A DNA stretch of 64,000 bases from Aquabacterium sp. (GCF_016195855.1 NZ_JACPYU010000002.1:248001-312000), one strand, 5' to 3'; shown: positions 43,760 to 53,511, counted from the first letter of the stretch. Notes: generated by a model from the letters alone, not told the origin. Translations and numbers: made by a program.

Positions 43760-46541
43760 TCCGATCAAGGTCCTGCAACTGCTGGGCTCGACCCCGGTGA
43801 GCACCTACACGGTCTTCGAGCGCGACCAGGTGCTCACCCACAGTCAGCTCAATGAACTGAGCCTCTACCTCAACCAGCAAGAGCGCCTGACACGCACCAA
43901 CCTCGTGGGGGTGGGCGTGGTCAGCGGCCTGGAAGTGGTGGCTGACGACGCAGCCATCACCGTCACGCCGGGCCTGGGTGTCACCACCGACGGCGACCTG
44001 GTCGTGTGGCCGCAAGCTGTGCGCTTCACCCACAGCAAGTCCTACGACAACAAGCAGCCCCAGTACGCGCCTTTTTATCCGGATGGTAAAACCATCATCA
44101 AGCTGCAGGAGCTGACGGACGAGCAGGACCTGCTGGGCACCGCCTTGCCCACGCCCGTCAAGCAGCAGGACTGGGCCGTGGTCCTGCTGGTTGAAACCAC
44201 CGAGGTGGACCCTGACCTGTGCATCGGCGAGAACTGCGACAACCTGGGCCGCCGCGCTACCCAGAAGCTGCGCGTGCTGCTGGCCCAGCCCGAAGACGCC
44301 AAGGCCTTGCGCGACACCTTCCGGCCCGTGAGCGAGCGGGCCCGCGCCTTGCCCGACCTGCTGGCCACGCGCCCCAAGCTCAACGCAACCATGGTCAACA
44401 CGACCCTGTTCATGGCGCGCTACCGCGATGCCTGCACCGAGGTGCTCGATGGCCTGAACGACGGCCTCAAGCGTTTTGGTCAGGACTTCGCCCCCGAGCT
44501 GCAAACCCTGTTTGGCCTCAACCCCGTGGAAGCCTGGCAACTGCGCCTCAAGGCCATCCATGGGCAGATCGCCATTGGCAACGCCCAGCTCATCTACGGC
44601 TTCTTCAAGGACATGGTGGACACCTGGAACGCCATGGTGGACGCCCTGCTCGACACCACGGCCATCCTGCTGCCCGGCGCCTCGGCCTTCCCCAAGCACC
44701 TGCTGCTGGGCCGCGTGCTGGACCCGACTGATTTGCGCACGGCCTTCTTCCCGTCCGTGGCCGACACCGGTGCGCGCGAGGCCGCGGCCCGTGCGGGCTT
44801 CCTGGTGCGCAAGCTGCAAGCGCAGATGGACTGCTTCGTCGTGCCCGACGACGCCACCTTGCGCGTCACACCCAGCATGGGCGAGGAGGTGCCGCTGGAA
44901 GAGCGCGCCATCCCCTGGTACTACAAGCCCGACATCAGCACGCAGTGGAACTACCGCCTCAGCAAGCGCCAGCAGGCTGATGCCAACCTGGGCTACCGCG
45001 CGGCCGACTACGGTGGCACCGCGCGGGCCCGCAACCCCCTGGGCAGCGCCATTGCCGGCTACGAGATGTTCCGCGTCGAAGGCCATCTGGGCCGCGAAGT
45101 GGGCAAGGTGCGCGAAGAACTCAAGGCGCTGGTGGCCGACAACAACCTGCCCTTCAAGGTGCACGCGGTGCTCGCCCACAACCTGCGCAAGTTCATCCGC
45201 ATCCGCCCGCAGATCCGCTACACCGACCTGCACCGCTTCCACTACCTGCTGCGCCAGGACGTGGCCGTGCGCCTGGACGAAGGCAAGGCCTTCACCGCGC
45301 GCTTCTCGGACAACGTGCAGGAGGCCGTTCAGAAAAAGACCATCCCCGATCAGGTGAGCGAACTCAGCTCGGTCACCCAGGCGGTCGAGACCGTGCGCAA
45401 TGACATGGGCACCCTGACCGCGCGCGCCTTGCCCGCCCTCAACCAGACCCGCTACACGCTCTACAAGCAAGAGACGCAAACCACGGCCTGGAACGAGGGC
45501 CTGGGTACCAAGCTGCAAAGCCTGGGCGATGTGCGCAGCAAGCTGGGTGAGGTCGCCCGCAACGACATCGTCTCGCCGATTGACTCGCTGATCCAGACCA
45601 CGCACCCCTTGTGGCTCAACTGGCTGGACGACCTCATCGCCGCCAAGGACGAGCGCGAGGACGACAAGCTGCTGCTCTCGCGCTTCGTGAGCGACCACCC
45701 CTCGCTGGATCACCTGGGCGGCGCCTGGCGCGGCGGCACCCTGGTGCTCTTGTACGACGACGCCGGCACGGTGGTGGGCGATTTCGCCTTGCCCTACAGC
45801 TTTGAGGAGGTCGACGAGCCCGAGCCCGAAGAGCCCCCGCTGCGGCGCCCACCCCTGATGCGCCCACCGATTGCCGACATCCGCCCCATCGGCATCGTGC
45901 GCCCGATCAAGCTGGACCTGGACACCATGGTCACCGCGCAGATCGGCTCGCAGTTCGCCATCACCAGCAAGACCCTGACCGACCGGATCGAGGCCTCGAC
46001 CAAGCAGTTCGACGAGAAGATCCTGGCCGTCAACCTGGACGTGGACAACCGCCTCAAGCTGCAGTCCTCCAGCGTCGAAGGCCTGGTCAAGGGCGCCTTC
46101 AGCACCAAAGAGGCCACCGCCGCCGGCGTGGTGGGCAGCGGCAAGCTGATCGCCACCGGCGACACCCTGCTGGACCAGCTGGCCCAGGACGTGGACTACA
46201 AGCGCCAGCGTGTGCAGGGCCTGATCGACCTGGCCAGCCGAGCCGACATCACGGCAGAAGAGCGCGCCAAGGCGCAGAGCATGTTGAGCAAGGCGCAAGG
46301 CGAGCTGGGCGCGGCCGTGGGTGATGCCGCCGAGCACGTGGTGGTGAGCAAGACCAATACCGCCTCGGGCGCGGGCGCGGGCGTGGCCTCCATCCTGGCG
46401 CAAAGCACCATGCTGGTGTCGGACGCCACCGCGTCCAAGACCTTGACGACCAAGCTGGGCACCTTGCAGAGCGGCGCGGGCGACACCTCGCAGACGGTGC
46501 TCATCGGGACACTGCAAAACCTGGGCAAGCTGCGTGGCTGA
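43752..46541 (+). CDS. Large eCIS-associated protein of unknown function
   Basis: A 929-residue protein in the place where Afp has the fibre gene afp13. Its N-terminus (SQLNELSLYLNQQERLTRT, then VGVGVVSGLEV and PGLGVTTDGDLVVW) resembles a domain I recall in uncharacterised proteins of Bacteroidetes contractile systems. The middle is helical, a Pro/Glu-rich hinge (EPEPEEPPLRRPPLMRPP) follows near residue 695, and the last 200 residues look like coiled coil. It could be a baseplate extension, fibre anchor or fibre substitute. No receptor-binding repeat is seen. ATG 43752 has GGAGA just upstream and overlaps the previous stop. Confidence 0.75.
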   Translation: MADPIKVLQLLGSTPVSTYTVFERDQVLTHSQLNELSLYLNQQERLTRTNLVGVGVVSGLEVVADDAAITVTPGLGVTTDGDLVVWPQAVRFTHSKSYDNKQPQYAPFYPDGKTIIKLQELTDEQDLLGTALPTPVKQQDWAVVLLVETTEVDPDLCIGENCDNLGRRATQKLRVLLAQPEDAKALRDTFRPVSERARALPDLLATRPKLNATMVNTTLFMARYRDACTEVLDGLNDGLKRFGQDFAPELQTLFGLNPVEAWQLRLKAIHGQIAIGNAQLIYGFFKDMVDTWNAMVDALLDTTAILLPGASAFPKHLLLGRVLDPTDLRTAFFPSVADTGAREAAARAGFLVRKLQAQMDCFVVPDDATLRVTPSMGEEVPLEERAIPWYYKPDISTQWNYRLSKRQQADANLGYRAADYGGTARARNPLGSAIAGYEMFRVEGHLGREVGKVREELKALVADNNLPFKVHAVLAHNLRKFIRIRPQIRYTDLHRFHYLLRQDVAVRLDEGKAFTARFSDNVQEAVQKKTIPDQVSELSSVTQAVETVRNDMGTLTARALPALNQTRYTLYKQETQTTAWNEGLGTKLQSLGDVRSKLGEVARNDIVSPIDSLIQTTHPLWLNWLDDLIAAKDEREDDKLLLSRFVSDHPSLDHLGGAWRGGTLVLLYDDAGTVVGDFALPYSFEEVDEPEPEEPPLRRPPLMRPPIADIRPIGIVRPIKLDLDTMVTAQIGSQFAITSKTLTDRIEASTKQFDEKILAVNLDVDNRLKLQSSSVEGLVKGAFSTKEATAAGVVGSGKLIATGDTLLDQLAQDVDYKRQRVQGLIDLASRADITAEERAKAQSMLSKAQGELGAAVGDAAEHVVVSKTNTASGAGAGVASILAQSTMLVSDATASKTLTTKLGTLQSGAGDTSQTVLIGTLQNLGKLRG

Positions 46542-46557
46542 CGGGGTGCACTGAGCC

Positions 46558-48657
46558 ATGCACACCACCCCTCCTGGCACCCCTCACCGCATCCGCCGCC
46601 TGCGCTGGCAGGTCCGCACCCCGCGTGCGGACGCGGCCCTGGCCGTGCGGGTGAGCTTGCGCGACTGGCTGCCCGATGTCGAAGCGGCGCTGGAAGCGGC
46701 TTTCAACCAGCAAGGTGGGGGCGATGACGTGCGCCACCTGGCCAGCCTGAGCTTGAACCTGAAACTGCCCGAAGCCTTTTCTCAGCAAGACCTGATGCGC
46801 GAGCTGGGCACGGCCCTGGGCCAGGCCTTGCACGACGCGGCCAGCGAGATGGCGCCGCCTGATCTGCCTCCCGTCACGCCTGCCCAGGCAGGGCAGGGGC
46901 CTGCCGCGACGACCGGCACGGGCCACATGGCGCCCCTGCTGTGTGCCTTGCAGGCCGCGCGTGTGCAAGCACCGGATGCCTTGCGCGAGGCCCTGCATGC
47001 GGCCTTGACGGCCGCAGGCGAGCAGCGGCGCAACGATGGCCTGTGTGAGCTGAACTGGCTGGGCCAGCGTTGGGCCGTGCGGGGGGGCGATGTGGCGCAT
47101 TGGCTGGCCTGCCTGGCAGATGCCCGCGCTGCGCAGGCCCTGCATGACGGTGGGGCCCAGGGCGCAGAACGCCATGGCCGCGGGCCAGCATCCAATACAT
47201 CGGTCAAGGCTGCTGCCAACGCATCGTTGCGCCCGGGGGCTGGCGAGCGTGCCATCGGTTCGCGCAAAGCAGGGCCAGGCGATGCCGGCCAGGCCTTGGC
47301 GCAGACAGGGCCTGGTACGCCACCAACCGATTCATCCAAAGCCGAGGCCAGCCGCCGGGCTGCTGATGCGCTTTCACTGCGCTCGCCATCGGGTAGCCAG
47401 CAGCTGCAAGCCCAGTTGCTGCACTACCTGCGCACGGGCCAGCTCGATTGGGTGCTGGCCGGCCTGCCTGCCTCTGAGGCCAAGGCCGCCCTGCGTGAGG
47501 CTGCGAGCCTGTGGGTCAGCTGGGGCCTGGTCCCTGGTGCGCTGCCGGCCACCAGCGCACTGGCCCAGCGCCTGGGCGCCTTGAGCCGCTGGCTGGCCTT
47601 GTTGACCGACGGGCAGCGGCGAGCTGTGCACCGTCACCACATTCAGACACACACCACAACGCGCCCCGGCGTTGAGCACGCGGCACCCGAGCATGCCCTG
47701 GCCAAGCTGTGGCCGGACCTGCTGCAGGTGCTGGCCGATGGCGGCCCTGTTGTGCGCGCCGACAGCCTGCACGCCCAGGCCCTCTGGCTGGACTGGTTGG
47801 CCGCAGGCGGCGTTGCCATGGGGGCCTTGCCCCTCCAGCACTGGCTGAACGAGGCCTTGCCCTGGGTAGAGGCCCTGCGTCAGCAAGGCCCGTCCAGCGA
47901 TGTCTGGCATGCCCTGCTGGCCTTGGGTGCCGCAACGCCTGCGCCCCTGCACACGGCCCACGCACCTGGGCAGGACGACGCGGCCCATGTGAGCCTTGTC
48001 ATCCACACCGATGCGCAGCGCCGTGGCCTGGCCTCTGCCCAAGAAGCGTCGCCCAGCGAGGGCCCGGTGAGGCCCCTTCCCGCGGCCATCCCCGCGCCCA
48101 TGCTGCCCGCCCGCGAGCCCTCCACCAGCAACGGCCTGATCGTGTCCCAGGCCGGCCTGGTGCTGCTGCATGCCTACCTGCCCCGTTGCCTGGACGTACT
48201 GGGCCTCTACCCCAGCGGCCAGCGGGGCCCCCTGGCCGATCACCTCTGGCCACGGGCCGCGGCCGTGTTGCACTGGCTGGCCACAGGTCAGGACGGCGCG
48301 CTCGAATGCGAGCTCGGTCTGATCAAGCCTTTGCTGGGCCGCCGTGATCAGCATGACGAGCACGACGCACTGAGCCATGGCCTGCCCACCTTGCTCCCCC
48401 ATGAACGCGAAGAGGCCGATGCCCTGCTGCGCGCCGTGCTGGGCCACTGGCGGGCACTCAAAGGCACCAGCGTGGCCGGCCTGCGCGAGAGCTTTCTGCA
48501 ACGCCGCGGCTGGCTCGAAACCAGGGGCGGTGCCAGCTTGCTGCGTGTCGAACCTGCGCCCTATGATGTCTTGCTGGGCAGCCTGCCCTGGGGCATGAGC
48601 CTGGTGCGCCTGCCCTGGATGGCCCAGCCCCTGCATGTGGAATGGAGCGCCCCATGA
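46558..48657 (+). CDS. Contractile injection system tape measure protein (Afp14-like, CIS_TMP)
   Basis: A 699-residue protein. The N-terminus (RIRRLRWQVRTPRADAAL) and the C-terminal half match the CIS tape-measure family: GLIVSQAGLVLLHAYLPRCL, RAAAVLHWLATGQDGALECE, SVAGLRESFLQRRGWLE, YDVLLGSLPWGMSLVRLPWM, VEWS. It runs inside the tube and sets particle length. The central 300 residues are Ala/Pro-rich, low in conservation and probably the length-variable part. Its stop overlaps the ATPase start. Confidence 0.88.
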   Translation: MHTTPPGTPHRIRRLRWQVRTPRADAALAVRVSLRDWLPDVEAALEAAFNQQGGGDDVRHLASLSLNLKLPEAFSQQDLMRELGTALGQALHDAASEMAPPDLPPVTPAQAGQGPAATTGTGHMAPLLCALQAARVQAPDALREALHAALTAAGEQRRNDGLCELNWLGQRWAVRGGDVAHWLACLADARAAQALHDGGAQGAERHGRGPASNTSVKAAANASLRPGAGERAIGSRKAGPGDAGQALAQTGPGTPPTDSSKAEASRRAADALSLRSPSGSQQLQAQLLHYLRTGQLDWVLAGLPASEAKAALREAASLWVSWGLVPGALPATSALAQRLGALSRWLALLTDGQRRAVHRHHIQTHTTTRPGVEHAAPEHALAKLWPDLLQVLADGGPVVRADSLHAQALWLDWLAAGGVAMGALPLQHWLNEALPWVEALRQQGPSSDVWHALLALGAATPAPLHTAHAPGQDDAAHVSLVIHTDAQRRGLASAQEASPSEGPVRPLPAAIPAPMLPAREPSTSNGLIVSQAGLVLLHAYLPRCLDVLGLYPSGQRGPLADHLWPRAAAVLHWLATGQDGALECELGLIKPLLGRRDQHDEHDALSHGLPTLLPHEREEADALLRAVLGHWRALKGTSVAGLRESFLQRRGWLETRGGASLLRVEPAPYDVLLGSLPWGMSLVRLPWMAQPLHVEWSAP

Positions 48658-50018
48658 AGCGTGACCTGTCCCGAACCCTGGCGGGCGCCGCCGCGCGCAC
48701 CATCGAGGCCGAACTGGAATGGCTGGCCACCTGCCTGCAGGCGCGCCTGAGCAGCTATTTCGGGCAGCCCCCGGCCTCGCCCGTGTTGCCGCAAGCCGGA
48801 TCGGCCCCTGTCTTGGCCAACCCCGATTGCCCTTACAGCGCCGCCCTGCGCCACCTGGAGCTGGACGAGACCGAGCGCCTCTTGCTGGCGCTGGCCCTGG
48901 CCCACCACCTGCGCCCGCAGTTGCTGGACGTGTTGAGCAGCCGCAACGAGGTCACCCAGCGCCCCTATACCGAGTTTGGCGTGGGCAACAGCGCCGCCAA
49001 CCTCAACGCCCCCACGGGCGAAACCGCCTGCTTCCTGCTGGCCGGTGACGACATGGCCGCGCGCCTGCAAGCCATCAGCCGCCTCGCACCCGAGGGCCGC
49101 CTGGCCCGGCTGGGTGTGCTGCGCGTGGCGGCACCCCTGCCCGGTGAGCGCCCCTTGTCGGGCGCCTTGACCCTCTCGCCCGGCTTCCTGGCCCAGGCCC
49201 TGCCGGGCTTGAGCCTGTTGACCCGGCCGGACCAGGACCTGCCCGCCCAGCGCGTGGACACGACCCTGGCCTGGTCCGATCTCGTCTTGCCCGCGCCCAC
49301 CATCGAGCAGCTCGAAGACATCGGCCTGTGGCTCAACCATGGCCAGACCCTGCTGCACGAATGGGGCATGGCCCGTCGCATCGCGCCCGGTTATGTCTGC
49401 CTGTTCCACGGGCCACCCGGCACCGGCAAGACCTTGTCGGCAGGCCTGCTGGGTCAGCGCTGCGGGCGTGAGGTCTGGCGGGTGGACTTGTCGCAGGTGG
49501 TGTCCAAGTACATCGGTGAAACCGAAAAGAACCTGGGCCGCGTGTTCGAGGCCGCCGAGCAGCACCAGTGGATCCTGTTCTTTGACGAGGCCGATGCCTT
49601 GTTCGGCAAGCGCACCAGCGTGTCTGACGCGCACGACCGTTATGCCAACCAGGAGATCAGCTACCTGCTGCAGCGCATCGAGGACTACGCGGGTGTGGTG
49701 ATCCTGGCCTCCAACCTGCGGCACAACATCGACGATGCCTTCTTGCGGCGCTTCCAGTCGGTCGTGCACTTTGCGCTGCCGCGCGCACCCGAGCGCCTGC
49801 GCCTTTGGCGAGAGGCCTTCCCGCCTGTGGCGAGGCTCGCGCCCGATCTGGACCTGCCGCGCCTGGCCCAGCAGCACGAGATCTCGGGCGGCACCATCAT
49901 GAACGTGGTGCGCTACGCCTGCCTGCGTGCGCTCGCCCGGGGTGACCAGACGGTGAGGGCGCAAGAGGTGGACGAAGGCCTGCGCCGTGAGCTGCTCAAG
50001 GAGGGCCGGTCAAGCTGA
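48654..50018 (+). CDS. AAA+ ATPase (Afp15/Pvc15-like)
   Basis: A 454-residue ATPase. It has Walker A GPPGTGKT, Walker B ILFFDEADALFG, a sensor 1 asparagine in ASNLRHNID, and an arginine-finger-like DDAFLRRFQ. The N-terminal 180 residues form the substrate-recognition domain of eCIS ATPases. In PVC/Afp the ATPase is needed for assembly or effector loading. Start at 48654 (MKRDLS) overlaps the preceding stop. Its stop lies inside a hairpin just before the effector gene. Confidence 0.93.
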   Translation: MKRDLSRTLAGAAARTIEAELEWLATCLQARLSSYFGQPPASPVLPQAGSAPVLANPDCPYSAALRHLELDETERLLLALALAHHLRPQLLDVLSSRNEVTQRPYTEFGVGNSAANLNAPTGETACFLLAGDDMAARLQAISRLAPEGRLARLGVLRVAAPLPGERPLSGALTLSPGFLAQALPGLSLLTRPDQDLPAQRVDTTLAWSDLVLPAPTIEQLEDIGLWLNHGQTLLHEWGMARRIAPGYVCLFHGPPGTGKTLSAGLLGQRCGREVWRVDLSQVVSKYIGETEKNLGRVFEAAEQHQWILFFDEADALFGKRTSVSDAHDRYANQEISYLLQRIEDYAGVVILASNLRHNIDDAFLRRFQSVVHFALPRAPERLRLWREAFPPVARLAPDLDLPRLAQQHEISGGTIMNVVRYACLRALARGDQTVRAQEVDEGLRRELLKEGRSS

Positions 50019-50022
50019 CCGG
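50006..50022 (+). promoter_or_regulatory. Hairpin at the ATPase/effector junction
   Basis: CCGGTCAAGCTGACCGG is a perfect 7-bp inverted repeat with loop AGC. It covers the ATPase stop codon (50016-50018) and ends eight bases before the ATG of the DUF4157 gene, which lacks a clear ribosome site. There is no T-run. It may limit read-through or translation of the effector. Confidence 0.5.
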
Positions 50023-50030
50023 GCACCGCC

Positions 50031-53000
50031 ATGAGCACCCTGACCCGCCCGCTCATCCAGCGCGCACCCGATGTGCGCAGCGCGGCGGCGCCCGTGCGGG
50101 TGCCCACACCGGTGCCCGCCCCTGCACCTCAGGTGCAGCGGCCCCAGGCGCCATCGGGCTTGAGCGTGTCGCAGCCGGGCGATGCCAGCGAGCGCGAGGC
50201 CGCGCGGGTTGCCAGCAAGGTGGTGAGCATGCCGGCGGCGCCGCAGTCGGCCACCGGGTCGCGCTTTGCGGGCGCGGTGCCTTCAGCGCGCGCTGGTGCA
50301 GTGGGTACGGCGGGCGCGCAAGCAGCCAAGGCGACCAGTTCGGCGTCACCAGCCCCCGCGGCCATGACGGCCAGCGGTGGCCAGCCCTTGCCCGTGTCCG
50401 TGCGCCGCTTCATGGAGCCGCGCTTCAACGCCGACTTCTCCGGTGTGCGGATTCACACCGATGAGGCAGCCGCGGTCAAGAGCCGCGAACTCAATGCCGC
50501 GGCCTTCACCACCGGCAACCAGATCTTCTTTGCACGCGGCGCCTACCAGCCCGAAACCAGCGAAGGCCGCGAGCTGCTGGCGCATGAACTGGCGCACACG
50601 GTCCAGCAAGGCGCGGCACCGCAGCAGCAGATCCAGCGCAGCCTGGACACCCGCGTGAGCGAGCGCACGGCCCCGAGCATCCAGCGCCTAGGCATCAGCG
50701 ACGCCATCGCCTACTTCGCGGACAAGGCCAACTTCATCCCTGGTTTCCGCATGCTGACCCTGATCCTGGGCTTCAACCCGATCACCGGCCAGGGCGTGGA
50801 CCGCAACGCCGGCAACATCCTGCGCGCCGTGATCGAACTGCTGCCCGGCGGTGCCCTGATCACGCAGGCCCTGGACAACCACGGCATCGTCGACCGCGTG
50901 GCCAACTGGGCGCAGCAGCAACTGGCCTCGCTGGCCAGCATCGGCCAAAGCATCCGCCAGGCCGTGCGCAACTTTGTCGATGGCCTGAGCTGGCGCGACA
51001 TCTTCAGCCTGGGCAGCCTGTGGGACCGCGCCGTGCGCCTGGTCACCGAGCCGGTCAACCAGGTGCTGTCCTTCGTGCGTGGGTTGGTGGGCGGCATCAT
51101 CATGCTGATCAAGGACGCCATCCTGCGGCCCATCGCGCGTCTGGCGCAGGGCACACGGGGTTATGACCTGCTGTGCGCCGTGCTGGGCTTCGACCCGGTC
51201 ACGGGCGATGCGGTGCCTCGCACCCCCGCCACCTTGATCGGCGGCTTCATGAAGCTCATCGGGCGCGAAGACATCTGGGAGAACATCCAGCGCGGCAACG
51301 CCGTCCCACGCGCCATGTCCTGGTTCCAGGGCGCGATGGCCGGCCTCATGGGCTTTGTGCAGCGCATCCCCCAGCTGTTCATCCAGGCCTTCACCTCGCT
51401 GGAGCTGGCAGACATCGTGCTGCTGCCGAGCGCCTTCATGCGCATTGCCGGCGTGTTCGGCAGCTTCGTCGGCCAGTTCATCGGCTGGGCCGGCGAAACA
51501 GTGTGGAACCTGCTGGAGATCGTCTTCGCGGTGGTGGCGCCGGGCGTGCTGGTCTACCTCAAGCGGGCGGCTGGCGCCTTGCGCGCCATCCTCCACAACC
51601 CCATCGGCTTCATCGGCAACCTGGTGCGTGCAGGCGTCACCGGCCTGCGCCAGTTCGCCACGCGCTTCATGACCCACCTGCGCACGGCCATCATCGGCTG
51701 GTTGACGGGGGCCTTGTCGGGCGCGGGCGTGTACATCCCGCAGGCCTTGAGCTTTGTCGAGATCCTCAAGTTCGTCACCAGCGTGCTGGGCCTGACCTGG
51801 CAAGCCATCCGCGAAAAACTCGTGAAGGCCACCAGCGAGACCGCCGTGCGCGCCATGGAGATGGGCGTGGACATCGTCGTGGCCCTGGTCACCGGCGGGC
51901 CCGCTGCGGCCTGGGGCCAGTTGATGGAGACCCTGGGCAACCTGCGCGAGATGGTGATGGAGCAGATCATCAGCTTCGTGTCGCGCAACATCGTGGAGGC
52001 GGCCATCGTCAAGCTGGTGAGCATGCTCAACCCGGCCGGCGCCTTCATCCAGGCCATCATCGCGATCTACAACACCATCATGTTCTTCATCGAGCGCATG
52101 AAGCAGATCGCGCAGGTGGCCGCGGCCGTCATCGACTCGATTGCGGCGATTGCGGTGGGCAATATCGGGGCCGCCGCGAACAGGGTGGAGAGCACGCTGG
52201 CCGGCCTGCTGACCCTGGCCATCAGCTTCCTGGCGCGCCTCATGGGCCTGGGCCGCATCAGCGATGCCATCCGTGATGTGGTGGAGCGCATCCGCGCGCC
52301 CATCAACCGGGCGCTGGACCGCGTGGTGTTGTGGATCGTGAACATGGCGCGCCGCGTGGGGACGGCCGTCAAGGGCGCCGCACAGCGCGTGCTCAACTGG
52401 ATGGGCATCCGCAAGCCCTTCAAGGTGGGTGACGAATCCCATTCGGTCTACTTCGAGGGCGAGGGCGCACAACGCCGCGTGATGATGGCCTCGACGCCGG
52501 TGCAGTACAAGCAGACCATCAAGGCGATGGAGGTCACCGACAAGGACGAAAAGAAGGCCAAGACGAAGGCCATGGCCATCCTGGACAAGCTCGATGTGGC
52601 CATGCTGGATGCCGGCAAACCCGGTGCACCGGGCGAGACGGCAGCGGCCAGCATCGAGGGGCTCATGAGTGAGCTGGCCGAGCAGACGGCCAAGTTCATG
52701 TCACCCCAGCAACTGGCCGCACGGGCCAACAAGCCGATCTACGCCAACGCCAAGGGCTTTGGTGTGTCGGCCACGGCCGAGTGCCTGACCAAAACCCGGG
52801 GCGAGGACCCACCCAGCGTGGGCGACACGGATGTCTGGCCCGTGCTGGAGCAACGCAAGCATGGCGCGTACCCGTATTACGTCAAAGGCCATCTGCTCAA
52901 CGGCAAGCTCTGGGGCTCGGGGGGCGACTGGCGCAATCTGGCGCCCTTGACCCAACCGACGAACAACCTCAGCCCCTTCTCGATGCTGCGCCAGTTCGAA

Positions 53001-53489
53001 TCCCAGGTGGTCAAGGCCGCGAGCGATGGCACCCGCGTGTCCGTGACGGTCAGCATGCTGTATGGCCGATCGACACCCACGCTCAGCAAGAAGCAGGAGC
53101 TCGATGTCCAGGAGGACCTGCCGACGGTGAAAGCCATCATGAAAGCCGAGGCCGCCGTGCCGCGCGCCGTGCGTTGCGAAGCTTACAAGCTCGATGCGGC
53201 CGGCACCCGATCGAACCTGACCGGGGTGGTGCAGGTGGAGAACTACATTGACCAGACGCCGGCCAACTACTTCCTGTCGGCGGGCAGCATGCGCGCGCTC
53301 CAGGTCAACAAGGCCAGCAGGAGCCAGATGATCGCCTTGGGCGTGCCCGCGGCGCTGGCTGACCGCTTGCTGAACCTGAAGGGCAGCAAGCCCTACAAGA
53401 GCAAGCACGATGTGGCAGAGAGGCTGTCGGTAGACGAGGCGCATCAACTGGCCAGCCTGGTTCGTGTCTCACTGCGGTTTGACACCTGA
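50031..53489 (+). CDS. eCIS core (DUF4157) protein with repeats and nuclease-like C-terminus; probable cargo
   Basis: A 1152-residue protein. Residues 1-120 are Ala/Pro/Val-rich and disordered, a usual loading region. Residues about 121-195 are DUF4157 (MEPRFNADFSGVRIHTDEA, then GRELLAHELAHTVQQG) with a metal-binding HELAH at 185-189. Residues about 241-302 and 381-440 are related repeats (LILGFNPITGQGV / AVLGFDPVTGDAV), followed by long amphipathic or membrane-active helices up to about 830. Residues about 930-1040 have KGHLLNGKLWGSGGDWRNL and PLTQPTNNLSP, the pattern of a His-Me-finger DNA/RNA endonuclease with His954 as catalytic candidate. The end (NKASRSQMIALGVP, LADRLLNLKG) resembles a helix-hairpin-helix. 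DUF4157 marks eCIS cargo in other systems; the nuclease role is inferred. Confidence 0.85.
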   Translation: MSTLTRPLIQRAPDVRSAAAPVRVPTPVPAPAPQVQRPQAPSGLSVSQPGDASEREAARVASKVVSMPAAPQSATGSRFAGAVPSARAGAVGTAGAQAAKATSSASPAPAAMTASGGQPLPVSVRRFMEPRFNADFSGVRIHTDEAAAVKSRELNAAAFTTGNQIFFARGAYQPETSEGRELLAHELAHTVQQGAAPQQQIQRSLDTRVSERTAPSIQRLGISDAIAYFADKANFIPGFRMLTLILGFNPITGQGVDRNAGNILRAVIELLPGGALITQALDNHGIVDRVANWAQQQLASLASIGQSIRQAVRNFVDGLSWRDIFSLGSLWDRAVRLVTEPVNQVLSFVRGLVGGIIMLIKDAILRPIARLAQGTRGYDLLCAVLGFDPVTGDAVPRTPATLIGGFMKLIGREDIWENIQRGNAVPRAMSWFQGAMAGLMGFVQRIPQLFIQAFTSLELADIVLLPSAFMRIAGVFGSFVGQFIGWAGETVWNLLEIVFAVVAPGVLVYLKRAAGALRAILHNPIGFIGNLVRAGVTGLRQFATRFMTHLRTAIIGWLTGALSGAGVYIPQALSFVEILKFVTSVLGLTWQAIREKLVKATSETAVRAMEMGVDIVVALVTGGPAAAWGQLMETLGNLREMVMEQIISFVSRNIVEAAIVKLVSMLNPAGAFIQAIIAIYNTIMFFIERMKQIAQVAAAVIDSIAAIAVGNIGAAANRVESTLAGLLTLAISFLARLMGLGRISDAIRDVVERIRAPINRALDRVVLWIVNMARRVGTAVKGAAQRVLNWMGIRKPFKVGDESHSVYFEGEGAQRRVMMASTPVQYKQTIKAMEVTDKDEKKAKTKAMAILDKLDVAMLDAGKPGAPGETAAASIEGLMSELAEQTAKFMSPQQLAARANKPIYANAKGFGVSATAECLTKTRGEDPPSVGDTDVWPVLEQRKHGAYPYYVKGHLLNGKLWGSGGDWRNLAPLTQPTNNLSPFSMLRQFESQVVKAASDGTRVSVTVSMLYGRSTPTLSKKQELDVQEDLPTVKAIMKAEAAVPRAVRCEAYKLDAAGTRSNLTGVVQVENYIDQTPANYFLSAGSMRALQVNKASRSQMIALGVPAALADRLLNLKGSKPYKSKHDVAERLSVDEAHQLASLVRVSLRFDT

Positions 53490-53511
53490 GCAGCGTCCGG
53501 ATTCACCCGCC

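Noticed and set aside
43617..46580. Long minus-strand open frame opposite the 929-residue eCIS protein
   Set aside because: Same shadow pattern; no start site, motif or codon bias of its own.
30006..53489. Prophage tail, R-type pyocin or type VI secretion locus
   Set aside because: DUF4255 cap, LysM hub, AAA+ ATPase and DUF4157 genes are eCIS markers, and capsid, lysis, TssJLM and ClpV genes are absent.
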